From NCBI RefSeq assembly GCF_022549215.1, contig NZ_JAKZFC010000004.1, forward strand, positions 186,001 to 250,000: a stretch of 64,000 nt of DNA, in the 5' to 3' direction. This DNA comes from Solibacillus palustris. Lineage in GTDB: Bacteria; Bacillota; Bacilli; Bacillales_A; Planococcaceae. The notes under the pieces were generated by a model. The model saw nothing but the letters and a program-made list of their open reading frames with translations. It made no database searches and was not told the origin of the DNA. Below are positions 34,080 through 43,131 of this stretch, piece after piece. The first letter of the stretch is position 1. Each line of letters begins with the position of its first letter. The position numbers were made by a program, and so were the translations under genes.

Positions 34080-35597
34080 TTATCTCTTAATTTGCACATG
34101 TAAACTTCGACTTACTTCAAGTATCACGGTACGTTCCTTTACAACTAATTGTTCAGCAAATTGCTTTTGTAATGCTTGTAAATCCTTTGCAACTAGCTGA
34201 ATCGGTACTATTAATTTTGCTGCTTGTTCAAATTGGACTTGCTTTCGATTCGCTGTCATTTGCAGTTGGATCCCTTTATCTAGCTCTAATGATACTGTTA
34301 ATTGCTTTACTGGCTCATTTATGAATAACTCCACACCGTCCGCGCTTTTCAATGCAACAAATATCTCTGAAGTCTCATCAAATGTTGCTAGCCAGCTATC
34401 TCCAAACGACATCATCGCAACTTCCGTATATTGCTTTTCATCCAATTCATTCACAGTAATCGTTTTCGCATCAATCGTTTGTGAAATATGCTCCAGTTCA
34501 ATATATTTCGTTCTATCGTTATCATACGTAACAACAACTTGATTCAAATCTCTAGCAATTGACTTAACTTTATCCGCGCTCAGTTTCGTTATTTCAGCGG
34601 TCTCAATATGATACGAATACAAAGTTTCTCCATCCGAGTAATTACTCACATACACAATCCCATTCGCAAATGTACATTGCTGCACACTAATGTCAGCAAG
34701 TTTCCTAGCCTTTAACTTTTTTAGGGACATCGCCGTTAAACAAGCCGTTTTCGGATGCGGATAAATAAGTTCATCACCCACAATACATGCATCATACAAA
34801 TGATGTAGCATATGAAAATGATCACTTGTACATGGTGGATACAAATCCAAATCCCATTGATGATTGTTGGCAATTTGATCATCCGTCAATAAAAAATAGC
34901 GATAACGAATTTCATGATGCTCATACGCATGGCCAATATCATCCCACGTCACATCCACATGATACCAATCCACATCAAGCTTCACTATATTCCAAGCATG
35001 ACCGGCATCTCCTTCCCCATCTGCCTTCCCTATTACGTAATAACAAGGAATATCGAGCATATCCATCATTTTCTCAAATAATAACGCATACGCCATACAA
35101 ACACCGCGCTTTTCTGCCATAAATGTTGACACCGCAAATGGCGAACCTTTTGTGTGCATTTCATAGCTATAGGTACGCACAATATAATCATGCACCGCAA
35201 CAATCTTTTGTAACGTAGACATCGCTGGTGTTGTAATCCGCGCTAGTACCTCAGTAATTTCTGCAAGCATGTCCTTTTCCTGCGTCCGATTCATGCGATA
35301 ACTAAGTGTGAAATCCACTTTCACACGATTTTTAGACAAACTCCGGTAACGATAGCTCCGATTGGCACAATGCTGCGTGTAAAACGCCTTATACAAATGA
35401 CTTTGCTCAAACGCGTCGTCTAAAATTTCATGCAAAGGCTTTGGTAAATGACCATTAATCGTTAACGAAAACTGCTTATCCAAACGCTCCATATGCATCG
35501 TTAACACCGCTAACAGCTCTTCATATGTAATTGTTGAAGATTTAATGGAACCACCTTTTGCTTTAAAATCTTCATAACTTATAAAATAACTTTTCAT
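34080..35597 (-). CDS. transglutaminase-like (cysteine protease fold) protein
   Basis: 505 residues from ATG 35597, which follows GAGGAAGC by seven bases; the in-frame TTG 35612 lies within that SD. The triad is visible: Cys in KRGVCMAYALLFEKMM, His in GDAGHAWNIVKL, Asp in WYHVDVTWDD (about 165-230). The N-terminal ~110 residues resemble the lead-in of bacterial transglutaminase-like proteins. The C-terminal ~230 are beta-rich and unassigned. No signal peptide, so it is probably cytoplasmic. It appears coupled to the frameshifted gene upstream, whose stop overlaps this SD. Confidence 0.82.
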   Translation of the reverse strand: MKSYFISYEDFKAKGGSIKSSTITYEELLAVLTMHMERLDKQFSLTINGHLPKPLHEILDDAFEQSHLYKAFYTQHCANRSYRYRSLSKNRVKVDFTLSYRMNRTQEKDMLAEITEVLARITTPAMSTLQKIVAVHDYIVRTYSYEMHTKGSPFAVSTFMAEKRGVCMAYALLFEKMMDMLDIPCYYVIGKADGEGDAGHAWNIVKLDVDWYHVDVTWDDIGHAYEHHEIRYRYFLLTDDQIANNHQWDLDLYPPCTSDHFHMLHHLYDACIVGDELIYPHPKTACLTAMSLKKLKARKLADISVQQCTFANGIVYVSNYSDGETLYSYHIETAEITKLSADKVKSIARDLNQVVVTYDNDRTKYIELEHISQTIDAKTITVNELDEKQYTEVAMMSFGDSWLATFDETSEIFVALKSADGVELFINEPVKQLTVSLELDKGIQLQMTANRKQVQFEQAAKLIVPIQLVAKDLQALQKQFAEQLVVKERTVILEVSRSLHVQIKR

Positions 35598-35608
35598 ATC
35601 AAGCTTCC

Positions 35609-35904
35609 TCAAATCATTTTCATTTCTATGATATATAGTTTAACAAATTTCTCTACTGCAATTAAAAGGTATGCCTCAGCTAAAGAATGCGTATCAAACG
35701 GTGAAAAGGTTTGTGACTGTTCAAATCTCCACTTGACGCCATCTAGCTGCGTTGTATAAAAATCATATTGCTGCCTTTTTTCCCCTCTATTTCTGCCAAC
35801 CAATATAGCCGCGCAATACTTAAAGGTGAAAGTCCTTGTAAAATATTTCTGTCCTCAGACGTTTTAAGCGCTTCATATGCAGTTAATTCTTGTTCAATTT
35901 CCAC
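35609..35904 (-). pseudogene. frameshifted gene upstream of the transglutaminase-like gene
   Basis: GTG 35904 opens a frame (TAYEALKTSEDRNILQGLSP, ARLYWLAEIEG) that stops after about 56 codons. From a GGGGAAAAAAGG tract near 35785-35800 the -1 frame continues as a matching protein (RQQYDFYTTQLDGVKWRFEQ) to TGA at 35609. Joined, it would be a ~98-residue helical protein. It is most simply a one-base indel in the A6 run. A sequencing error or slippage cannot be excluded. Confidence 0.55.
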
Positions 35905-35910
35905 TTTAAA

Positions 35911-35950
35911 CTAAAAAACCCCTTAATTTGATAATACGTATTAAGAGGTT
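35911..35950 (-). terminator. intrinsic terminator
   Basis: Minus-strand AACCTCTTAAT / ATTAAGGGGTT stem containing the palindrome TAATACGTATTA, then TTTTTTAG. It ends the chromate transporter gene. Confidence 0.8.
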
Positions 35951-35977
35951 TGCGAATCCTATTCAACTATTTAATAA

Positions 35978-37171
35978 TTACATAAACGAAATAGCCCATC
36001 CGCCAACCGCTCCGGTTAACACAATGACCCAGGGCGATAACTTACAGAACACAAGCAAACTAAATAAAATCGCAGCTAAAGCAAAATCAATTGGCTGTAA
36101 GATGGCACTCGTCCAAATCGGATGATAGAATGCCGCAATTAAAATGCCTACTACCGCAGCGTTGATGCCCATAAATGCGCCTTTGATTTTCGAGTTGCTT
36201 CTTAGTTGATTCCAAAATGGTAATGTTCCTAAAATAAGTAGAAACGCTGGTAAAAAAATAGCGACCGTTGCCAATACCCCACCTTGCCAACCGCCAATAA
36301 TTGTCCCAATATATGCTGCAAATGTAAATAACGGTCCAGGTACAGCTTGCGTAACACCGTAACCTGCTAAAAATGTCGCTTCATCAATTAACCCTGTATG
36401 GACAAATTCATTCTCTAACAATGGTAGAACTACATGACCTCCACCAAAAACTAATGCTCCTGCGCGATAAAAAGAATCCACCATCGTAATCCATTTAAAT
36501 GCAGTCACATTACTTAATATCGGCAAAACCACAAGTAAACTGAAAAATAACGATAAACATACATAGCCAACCTTTTTAGAAATGAAATGTACGCCATTCG
36601 GTCCATTCGTTTCGGCATCATCTTTATATAGAAGATAACCAAGTAAACTAGCGATTAAGATAATGACAACTTGAGTAAAAGTCGATTGAACTAATAATGC
36701 AGCGACTAACGCCAATAATGCGATTGCTTTCCGCTTGATATCGGGTGCTAAATTTTTTGCCATACCTATAATCGCATGCGCTACAACAACAACCGCCACT
36801 ATTTTTAACCCGTGAAGCCAACTAAAATTGTCTATGTTCGCACCATGTAATAGGAGTGCAAAACCCATTAATGCTAAAACAGATGGCAATGTGAAGCCGA
36901 TAAAGGAGACAATCCCACCTACAATACCAGCTCGCATAACACCAATGCCAATCCCTACTTGACTACTTGCAGGACCAGGCAAAAACTGACATAAGGCAAC
37001 TAAGTCCACATAGCTTTTTTCATCAATCCATTGCCGTTTTCGGACATATTCTTCATGGAAATAGCCTAAATGTGCAACTGGGCCACCAAACGATGTTAAA
37101 CCAAGACGAGTTGAAACGAAGAGCAGTTCTAATAATATTATTAATTTACTTTGCTGTGAGATTTTTTGCAT
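35978..37171 (-). CDS. chromate transporter (CHR family), fused two-domain form
   Basis: About 397 residues from ATG 37171 (MQKISQQSK, SD GAAAGG); the longer frame to 37240 has no SD. The family's duplicated motifs are present in both halves: FGGPVAHLGYFHEEYV and LCQFLPGPASSQ, then FGGGHVVLPLLENEFV and GVTQAVPGP. About ten to twelve membrane helices. It exports or moves chromate, or possibly sulfate-like anions (family knowledge). No regulator is adjacent, and it is terminated immediately downstream. Confidence 0.9.
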   Translation of the reverse strand: MQKISQQSKLIILLELLFVSTRLGLTSFGGPVAHLGYFHEEYVRKRQWIDEKSYVDLVALCQFLPGPASSQVGIGIGVMRAGIVGGIVSFIGFTLPSVLALMGFALLLHGANIDNFSWLHGLKIVAVVVVAHAIIGMAKNLAPDIKRKAIALLALVAALLVQSTFTQVVIILIASLLGYLLYKDDAETNGPNGVHFISKKVGYVCLSLFFSLLVVLPILSNVTAFKWITMVDSFYRAGALVFGGGHVVLPLLENEFVHTGLIDEATFLAGYGVTQAVPGPLFTFAAYIGTIIGGWQGGVLATVAIFLPAFLLILGTLPFWNQLRSNSKIKGAFMGINAAVVGILIAAFYHPIWTSAILQPIDFALAAILFSLLVFCKLSPWVIVLTGAVGGWAISFM

Positions 37172-37258
37172 ATTGAAAGACCTTTCTTGTTCATTCCCCA
37201 CAATGTAGCATTGAATCATAGCGAATACAATTTGTTGCATACAGATTTTACAAAATCT

Positions 37259-37801
37259 TTAGATCGAGTAGGTATCTTCTTCGTAATCAATCTCATTCTC
37301 AATTACATAGATTTCTACCTCTTTCCCCTCCATCTGAATGACTTTTTCTAGCTGCATACCATTTTTTAAAGCAATACGTTTTGAACCTTCATTCCCAACC
37401 TGAATGGCCGAAACATAGCGTTCTAAATACAACGTTTCATCTGCATAGATTTTTAAGGCATGCGCGGCTTCGTACCCATATCCTTGCTGCCAAAATTCTG
37501 GCTTTATCCAATAGCCTAACTCTATCTCAAAGGCATCATCAATAATTTGTGCAACTAAGCCAGCATGACCAATCACTTCATCCGTTTCTTTGAGTACAAG
37601 TTTATGTAATCCATAATCTCCGAAATTTTTATATTGCTCTAGCATACGTTCAATTAAATTTTCTGCATATGGTATCCCCTTTATTTGACCATCACCAATA
37701 TAGTTCATGACATCTGGATTCGAGACCAATTCCAAAACGAAAGCTATATCCTCTTTCGTATAACGTTCGAACCAAAACCTTTTTGTTGTTAAATTTAACA
37801 T
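37259..37801 (-). CDS. GNAT acetyltransferase, RimJ/RimL type
   Basis: 180 residues, ATG 37801 behind AGAGGGTGAT. Typical N-terminus TTKRFWFERYTKEDIAFVLE; the acetyl-CoA loop is PEFWQQGYGYEAAHA at about 113-127, followed by YVSAIQVGNEGSKRIALKNG. A single gene 87 bases upstream of the chromate transporter start on the same strand. Substrate unknown. Confidence 0.85.
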   Translation of the reverse strand: MLNLTTKRFWFERYTKEDIAFVLELVSNPDVMNYIGDGQIKGIPYAENLIERMLEQYKNFGDYGLHKLVLKETDEVIGHAGLVAQIIDDAFEIELGYWIKPEFWQQGYGYEAAHALKIYADETLYLERYVSAIQVGNEGSKRIALKNGMQLEKVIQMEGKEVEIYVIENEIDYEEDTYSI

Positions 37802-38240
37802 GAAATCACCCTCTTTTTGATAATTATTTGCTTCAAGTATAAAAAAACACGGGTTATGACAACTAAAAAATCAAATTAATATCATTTTACAATGAATACC
37901 ATAAAATTTCCTGCTTCCCATTGAATTTATTTTAACATTTAATGTTAAGAAATTTTAAATATTTTTTAATATCAAATTTTTATTATTTTTTAATTGTTAT
38001 AGTACAAAGATGACTTAATGCGAAAATATACAAAAAATCATGATATTAGCGAGTCGAAATATTATATCGTACTTAATGTATCTTATTTTCTATTAAAATA
38101 TATTATTTTGTACTAAATTAAATTGGAATAATATTGCATATAACAATTCTATATAATTAGCATCGTTATTTTCTTAAAAAAACCTAATAATTCTGCTTCA
38201 AACAAAATCAAACAATTAAAAGTTTTCAGAAAAAATGTTA
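37802..38240. other. very AT-rich upstream region of the first symporter operon
   Basis: About 440 bases, dominated by A/T runs and with no ORF. It holds the divergent leader of the acetyltransferase and, at 38223-38240, a TTTTCAGAAAAA block that is repeated upstream of the second symporter operon. Confidence 0.4.
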
Positions 38241-38269
38241 TTGCATTATAAAGAATTCCCCCTTACAAT
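38241..38269 (+). promoter_or_regulatory. promoter of symporter operon 1
   Basis: -35 TTGCAT (38241-38246), 17-base spacer, -10 TACAAT (38264-38269), preceded by TTTTCAGAAAAAATGTTA. The same architecture occurs at 40551-40594. A small hairpin CGGAAT / ATTCCG (38282-38304) would lie near the transcript 5' end. AATTCCCCCTT in the spacer is an exact complement of the SD region AAGGGGGAATT (38328-38338). Confidence 0.65.
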
Positions 38270-38342
38270 CAAATTTATCAGCGGAATCAAACAGTAATAT
38301 TCCGTTTAAAACAGAATAATAATTCTTAAGGGGGAATTAATA

Positions 38343-38681
38343 ATGAGTAGTTTAGAGGGAAAACACTCAAAAAACCAACAAACAATCAACTATGATAAGA
38401 TTGATCGTATGGATTCATTCAATACATTTGTAAGGAAGAAAAACACGTTTTTATTCGGTATAACTTTTACATTTTTGACATTTTACATTCTATTACCGAT
38501 ATTAGCGTTCACTCCTGTGTTACAACAGAAGGCAATTGGAAGTATTACTTGGGTTTGGGTATACTCGCTTGCCCTATTCATTATGACAATTGTGCTTTGT
38601 ACGGTTTATGTCAAAATGGCATCTAAGTTCGACAAAGCGGCTGCGGCTGTATTAAGTGAATATGAAAAGGCAGGTGCTTAA
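38343..38681 (+). CDS. DUF485 small membrane protein (YwcB/YjcH-like)
   Basis: 112 residues with two membrane helices (about 38-60 and 72-95) and the motif YILLPILA with QKAIGSITWVWVYSLALFIM. It is always found just upstream of acetate-type symporters, as here (three bases to the next start). Probably a partner or stabiliser of the symporter. SD AAGGGGG before ATG. It is paralogous to the product of 40669-40995. Confidence 0.88.
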   Translation: MSSLEGKHSKNQQTINYDKIDRMDSFNTFVRKKNTFLFGITFTFLTFYILLPILAFTPVLQQKAIGSITWVWVYSLALFIMTIVLCTVYVKMASKFDKAAAAVLSEYEKAGA

Positions 38682-38684
38682 TTC

Positions 38685-40235
38685 ATGAATTTAGTTTCTA
38701 TTGGTTTCTTCTTAGGTATAGTTGGATTAACATTAATCGTTACATACATCGCGGCAAAACGAACTTCTTCGGCAAGCGATTTCTATACAGCTGGCGGTGG
38801 ATTAAAAGGTTGGCAAAATGGTTTTGCGATTGCTGGTGACTACTTATCAGCAGCAGCATTTTTAGGGGTATCCGGAGCGATTGCACTAACAGGGTTTGAT
38901 GGCTTCTTCTTCTCAGTAGGTTATGTAGTAGCAAACTTAGTTCTTCTATATATTATTGCTGAACCAATGCGTAATTTAGGACGTTTCACATTAGCAGATA
39001 TGTTAACAGCACGTTTCAATGAAAAACGTATTCGTGGTGTTGCAGCAACAGGAACAATTATTATCGTTATTTTATATATGATTGCGCAATTAGTAGGTGC
39101 TGGGGCACTTATCAAATTATTATTCGGAATTGAATACTGGATGGCGGTATTAATCGTAGGTGTGATGATGACAACTTACGTATTATTCGGTGGTATGACG
39201 GCTACATCTTGGGTTCAAATTATTAAAGCCGGTTTACTATTATTTGGTACTACCCTATTAGCATTTTTAGTATTTGCAAAATTTGATTTTAATTTAGTAA
39301 ACATGTTTGACACAATTAGCACAAATTATGGTGAAGAATATTTAGTACCAGGAATTAAGTACACTTCTTCTATTGATTCTGTATCAATGATGTTAGCTTT
39401 AGTTTTAGGTACATCGGGCTTACCACATATTTTAATGCGCTTCTTTACAGTAAAAGATGCGAAAACAGCTCGTTCATCTATTTCTTGGACAACTTGGATT
39501 ACGGCGATTTTCTTCTCATTAACAATTTTCTTAGGTTTTGGTGCAATGCATTTCGTAGGTATTGATGCGATTAAAGCAGAAAATGCTGCGGGGAATACAG
39601 CCGCACCATTACTTGCTGAATTTTTAGGTGGTAACATTTTATTATCATTTATTTGTGCAGTAGCCTTTGCAACAATTTTAGCAGTAGTATCAGGCTTAGT
39701 ATTAACAGGTGCGTCTGCCATTTCACATGATATATATGGTGAAATTTTAAATGATGGTAAATTAACTGAAAAACAACAAGTTTTAGCTGCGCGTATCGGA
39801 TCGATTTCAATTGCGATTGTGTCAATCACTTTAGCTTTATTCGCACAAAGCTTAAACGTATCATTCTTAGTATCATTCGCCTTCTGTATCGGAGCATCTG
39901 CAAACTTACCAGTAATTCTATACACAATTTACTGGAAAAAATTCAATTCAAACGGCGCCGTTGCGGCCATGGTTACAGGTTTAGTATCATGTTTAGTATT
40001 AGGTGCAATGGGTCCAAACATCTGGAGCCCAACTGGTAACGCTATTTTCGTAGGTGAACCATTAGTAAATCTAGCAGTACCAGCAATTATTACTATTCCA
40101 CTTAGCTTCATTGCAGGCTACTTAGGATCCGTATTAACAACTAGTAAAGTAGAACAAGCTGAAGCAGAGCGTATTTACAAAGAAATTCGCGTAAAAGCAC
40201 ATACAGGAGTTTCAGTACAAGACGTATCACACTAA
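38685..40235 (+). CDS. sodium:solute symporter, cation/acetate (ActP/YwcA) type
   Basis: 516 residues, 13 predicted membrane helices. SSS-family signatures include AGGGLKGWQNGFAIAGDYLS, FTLADMLTARF and LGTSGLPHILMRFFTVKDA. The substrate is likely acetate, propionate or a related monocarboxylate, taken up with sodium or protons (family knowledge). It forms an operon with the upstream DUF485 gene and is followed by a terminator at 40241-40283. It closely resembles the second symporter at 40992-42536, including the C-terminal SVQDVSH. Confidence 0.9.
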   Translation: MNLVSIGFFLGIVGLTLIVTYIAAKRTSSASDFYTAGGGLKGWQNGFAIAGDYLSAAAFLGVSGAIALTGFDGFFFSVGYVVANLVLLYIIAEPMRNLGRFTLADMLTARFNEKRIRGVAATGTIIIVILYMIAQLVGAGALIKLLFGIEYWMAVLIVGVMMTTYVLFGGMTATSWVQIIKAGLLLFGTTLLAFLVFAKFDFNLVNMFDTISTNYGEEYLVPGIKYTSSIDSVSMMLALVLGTSGLPHILMRFFTVKDAKTARSSISWTTWITAIFFSLTIFLGFGAMHFVGIDAIKAENAAGNTAAPLLAEFLGGNILLSFICAVAFATILAVVSGLVLTGASAISHDIYGEILNDGKLTEKQQVLAARIGSISIAIVSITLALFAQSLNVSFLVSFAFCIGASANLPVILYTIYWKKFNSNGAVAAMVTGLVSCLVLGAMGPNIWSPTGNAIFVGEPLVNLAVPAIITIPLSFIAGYLGSVLTTSKVEQAEAERIYKEIRVKAHTGVSVQDVSH

Positions 40236-40240
40236 TTTCT

Positions 40241-40283
40241 AGAGAAAAAGGAGGTTTTACCCCCTACTTTTTCTCTTTTTTAT
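40241..40283. terminator. intrinsic terminator
   Basis: AGAGAAAAAG / CTTTTTCTCT arms (with GG/CC inner pairs), followed by TTTTTTATT. The next ~280 bases to the second promoter are AT-rich, with no gene seen. Confidence 0.75.
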
Positions 40284-40565
40284 TGCAGTAAATTTACAAT
40301 AATAAGGAAAAAAATTGTTTTCTTGTAAAACAATTCGCTTTATTAAATTTATTATTGTGACAAAATTTGAATAATAATTCTGTACTAAAATTTCTCGTAA
40401 AAGCAAAAATGTTCTCTCCCGATAATTCCGAAAAAGTTGATATATCAAGGCTTACCGCTGATATATAACATAAAAATAGCGTTTTTTTAGTTGTTAATGC
40501 ACTATATTTTCTCTCTTAAACTTATATTTACAAAAAATTTATTTGCATAATTTTCAGAAAAAGTA

Positions 40566-40594
40566 TTGCAATTTTGTTACAGCTAAAATAGAAT
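40566..40594 (+). promoter_or_regulatory. promoter of symporter operon 2
   Basis: -35 TTGCAA (40566-40571), 17-base spacer, -10 TAGAAT (40589-40594), with TTTTCAGAAAAAG directly upstream as at operon 1. Confidence 0.65.
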
Positions 40595-40668
40595 GAAAAT
40601 GTAAAATCCTTGAAAGAGAATTTTGCACACATAAAGTAGAAAAAATAAACACAATTGGGGGTATGTTT

Positions 40669-40995
40669 ATGGAAAAAAACAAAAAACCAGTCATTGATTA
40701 TGACAAAATTGCTTCACAGCCTTCTTTCAAGCAGCTAGCGAAAAAGAAAAATTCATTTCTGTGGACTATGACATTTATTTTCCTAGCACTTTATATGTTA
40801 TTACCGATTTTAACGTCATACACAGACATTCTTCACCAAAAAGCAATTGGGGATATCACTTGGGTTTGGGTTTATTCAGCTGGGTTATTTATTATGACTT
40901 GGGGCTTAGCTCACTTCTACGTTTCAAAAGCAAACAAATACGACTCAGATGCAAAAGATATTATTGCAGAGTATGAAGGAGGTCGTGCGAAATGA
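40669..40995 (+). CDS. DUF485 small membrane protein, second copy
   Basis: 108 residues from ATG 40669 (SD TTGGGGG; ATG 40663 is too close to it). Same layout as the copy at 38343: two helices with YMLLPILTSYTD and QKAIGDITWVWVYSAGLFIM. It overlaps the downstream symporter start by four bases (ATGA type), indicating tight coupling. Confidence 0.88.
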   Translation: MEKNKKPVIDYDKIASQPSFKQLAKKKNSFLWTMTFIFLALYMLLPILTSYTDILHQKAIGDITWVWVYSAGLFIMTWGLAHFYVSKANKYDSDAKDIIAEYEGGRAK

Positions 40996-42536
40996 GTTTC
41001 ACAGCTATATCCTTCTTCGTAGCAATCGTAGGTTTAACATTAATTATTACTTGGTGGGCATCTAAACGTACATCAAGTGCATCTGATTTCTATACAGCTG
41101 GTGGAGGTTTAACTGGTTGGCAAAATGGACTAGCTATCGCGGGTGACTACTTATCAGCAGCTTCATTCTTAGGGATCGCTGGTTCAATCGCATTATTCGG
41201 TTTCGATGGATTCTTCTTCTCTATCGGTTACTTAGTAGCCTATTTAGTAGTTCTTTACATCGTTGCTGAGCCATTACGTAACTTAGGTCGTTTCACTTTA
41301 GCAGATATGATCACTGCTCGTTTCGACAAAGCAAAAGTTCGTGGTACAGCGGCATTATCTACAATTACAATCGTATTATTCTACATGATTGCACAATTAG
41401 TAGGTGCAGGTGCTTTAATCCAATTATTATTAGGTATTGAATATTGGATGGCCGTTCTTCTAGTTGGTGTCATGATGACTATTTACGTATTATTCGGTGG
41501 TATGACTGCAACATCTTGGGTACAAATTATTAAAGCTTGTTTATTAATGGTTGGTACAGTTATTATTTCATTCTTAGTATTAGCAAAATTCGACTTCTCT
41601 ATCGCGACCATGTTCACGCAAATGGCGACGGAAACTGAGCATGGCGCAGCATACTTAAATCCAGGTTTACGTTACTCGAACGGTATTGATACAATCTCAG
41701 TGCTTATCGCGTTAGTACTTGGTACAGCGGGTCTTCCGCACATCTTAATGCGTTTCTTCACAGTAAAAGATGCGCAAACAGCTCGTTCTTCAGTAATTTG
41801 GGCTACTTGGATTGTTGGTCTGTTTTACGTATTAACAATCTTCTTAGGATTCGGTGCTGCGGCATTCGTAGGTAAAGAAGCAATTGTTGCCGCTAACCCT
41901 GCTGGTAACATGGCTGCTCCACTTCTTGCAAAAGCACTTGGTGGCGACATTTTATTCTCATTCGTGTGTGCTGTAGCATTCGCGACAATCTTAGCGGTAG
42001 TAGCTGGTTTAGTACTTTCAGGTGCATCAGCATTATCACATGACATTTATGGTCAAATCATTAAAAAAGGTAAAATCACTGAAAAAGAAGCGGTTAAGGC
42101 TGCTCGTATCGGTTCTATCATTATCTCTGTAATATCTATTTTATTAGCATTAGGTGCACAAACATTAAACGTTGCATTTTTAGTATCTTTAGCATTCTGT
42201 ATCGCAGGTTCTGCAAACTTACCAGTAATTATCTACACAATTTACTGGAAAAAATTCAACACAAATGGTGCAGTAACTGCAATGTTAACTGGTTTAATTT
42301 CTGCATTAGTTTTAGTAGCAATTTCTCCAAACGTTTGGAACCCAGAGGCAGGTAAAGCAATTTTCGTTGGTGAGCCATTAATTATGTTAACAAACCCAGC
42401 GATTATCTCAGTTCCACTTGGTTTCCTAGGTGGATTTATCGGTACATTGTTATCGAAAGAAACTGACGAAGCGAAATACCGTGAAGTTGAAGTAAAAGCG
42501 CAAACAGGTATCTCAGTTCAAGACGTTTCTCACTAA
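40992..42536 (+). CDS. sodium:solute symporter, cation/acetate type, second copy
   Basis: 514 residues; the same signatures as the first copy (AGGGLTGWQNGLAIAGDYLS, FTLADMITARF, LGTAGLPHILMRFFTVKDA). The two proteins align without large gaps. Its codon usage looks somewhat less A/T-biased than the first copy, hinting at a more highly expressed gene (by eye). Together the region is a tandem duplication of a whole two-gene operon with promoter. Confidence 0.9.
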   Translation: MSFTAISFFVAIVGLTLIITWWASKRTSSASDFYTAGGGLTGWQNGLAIAGDYLSAASFLGIAGSIALFGFDGFFFSIGYLVAYLVVLYIVAEPLRNLGRFTLADMITARFDKAKVRGTAALSTITIVLFYMIAQLVGAGALIQLLLGIEYWMAVLLVGVMMTIYVLFGGMTATSWVQIIKACLLMVGTVIISFLVLAKFDFSIATMFTQMATETEHGAAYLNPGLRYSNGIDTISVLIALVLGTAGLPHILMRFFTVKDAQTARSSVIWATWIVGLFYVLTIFLGFGAAAFVGKEAIVAANPAGNMAAPLLAKALGGDILFSFVCAVAFATILAVVAGLVLSGASALSHDIYGQIIKKGKITEKEAVKAARIGSIIISVISILLALGAQTLNVAFLVSLAFCIAGSANLPVIIYTIYWKKFNTNGAVTAMLTGLISALVLVAISPNVWNPEAGKAIFVGEPLIMLTNPAIISVPLGFLGGFIGTLLSKETDEAKYREVEVKAQTGISVQDVSH

Positions 42537-42563
42537 GAACCTCCAATTTTTTGGACAAACTAT

Positions 42564-42600
42564 ATCAGCTTCTAACAACTGTTAGAGGCTGATTTTTTTA
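42564..42600 (+). terminator. strong intrinsic terminator
   Basis: ATCAGCTTCTAAC / GTTAGAGGCTGAT (one wobble), 4-base loop, TTTTTT. Confidence 0.88.
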
Positions 42601-42654
42601 TCCATTTAAAAGCGTTCTCTCCCCTATTCTTTTTAGATGAAGGAAGTGATCAGG

Positions 42655-43131
42655 TTGACTTTTGGACAGCATGTTCGTGTATTGATTTGCGTTGTCATTA
42701 TGGGCTGTATTGTTGGCTATGTACTAACAGCTTCAGAAATTGAAACCGACTCGCCATATATTGGCTTTATAAAAGCGCAGCAACTCCCCCTTACAGAAGG
42801 AAAAATCATTGGTGATGTCTTTGCCGATTATTATGAACTGACCTATTGGGAATACTTTACCGCGCGTAAAGGTGAGCATGTCGTACAATTCACAGGTACA
42901 CACGGTAAGCAGCAACTGATTTTTCAATTTATCATTTCAGAGGATCGTTCGAGCTTTGAACTCGGCGCGATTAAGCAAAATAATATTGTGCTATCATCTG
43001 AGGCAAAATGGGATTATGTGCGACAATTAACAAACCAAAAGAACCGAGTAAAAGCGGGATATACGCTCTTGCTCGGTTTTTTATGCTATAAATCATTTAA
43101 TACGTCATGTAACGCCGTTTTTCGCAGATAG
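42655..43131 (+). CDS. membrane-anchored protein of unknown function; 3' end runs through a hairpin
   Basis: TTG 42655 follows AAGGAAGTGAT; the in-frame ATG 42637 has no SD. One N-terminal helix (VRVLICVVIMGCIVGYVL) anchors a ~120-residue soluble domain with several aromatic residues. A terminator-like hairpin (43042-43078) lies inside the last 30 codons. The real C-terminus may therefore have been QLTNQKNR, with the present tail produced by a frameshift. Family not recognised. Confidence 0.55.
   Translation: MTFGQHVRVLICVVIMGCIVGYVLTASEIETDSPYIGFIKAQQLPLTEGKIIGDVFADYYELTYWEYFTARKGEHVVQFTGTHGKQQLIFQFIISEDRSSFELGAIKQNNIVLSSEAKWDYVRQLTNQKNRVKAGYTLLLGFLCYKSFNTSCNAVFRR
43042..43083. terminator. 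terminator-like hairpin inside an ORF end
   Basis: AACCGAG / CTCGGTT with inner AGCG / CGCT, then TTTTTTAT. On the minus strand it directly follows the stop of the frameshifted small gene at 43086, so it probably serves both genes. Confidence 0.65.

Noticed and set aside
38254-38338. Long-range hairpin as a riboswitch before the symporter operon
   Set aside because: The 5' arm lies inside the predicted promoter spacer, so it would not be in the main transcript; kept only as a dyad of unclear meaning.
39326-39925. 199-codon minus-strand frame
   Set aside because: Exact antisense shadow of the first acetate-type symporter, rich in K/A/P as expected from the complement of hydrophobic codons.
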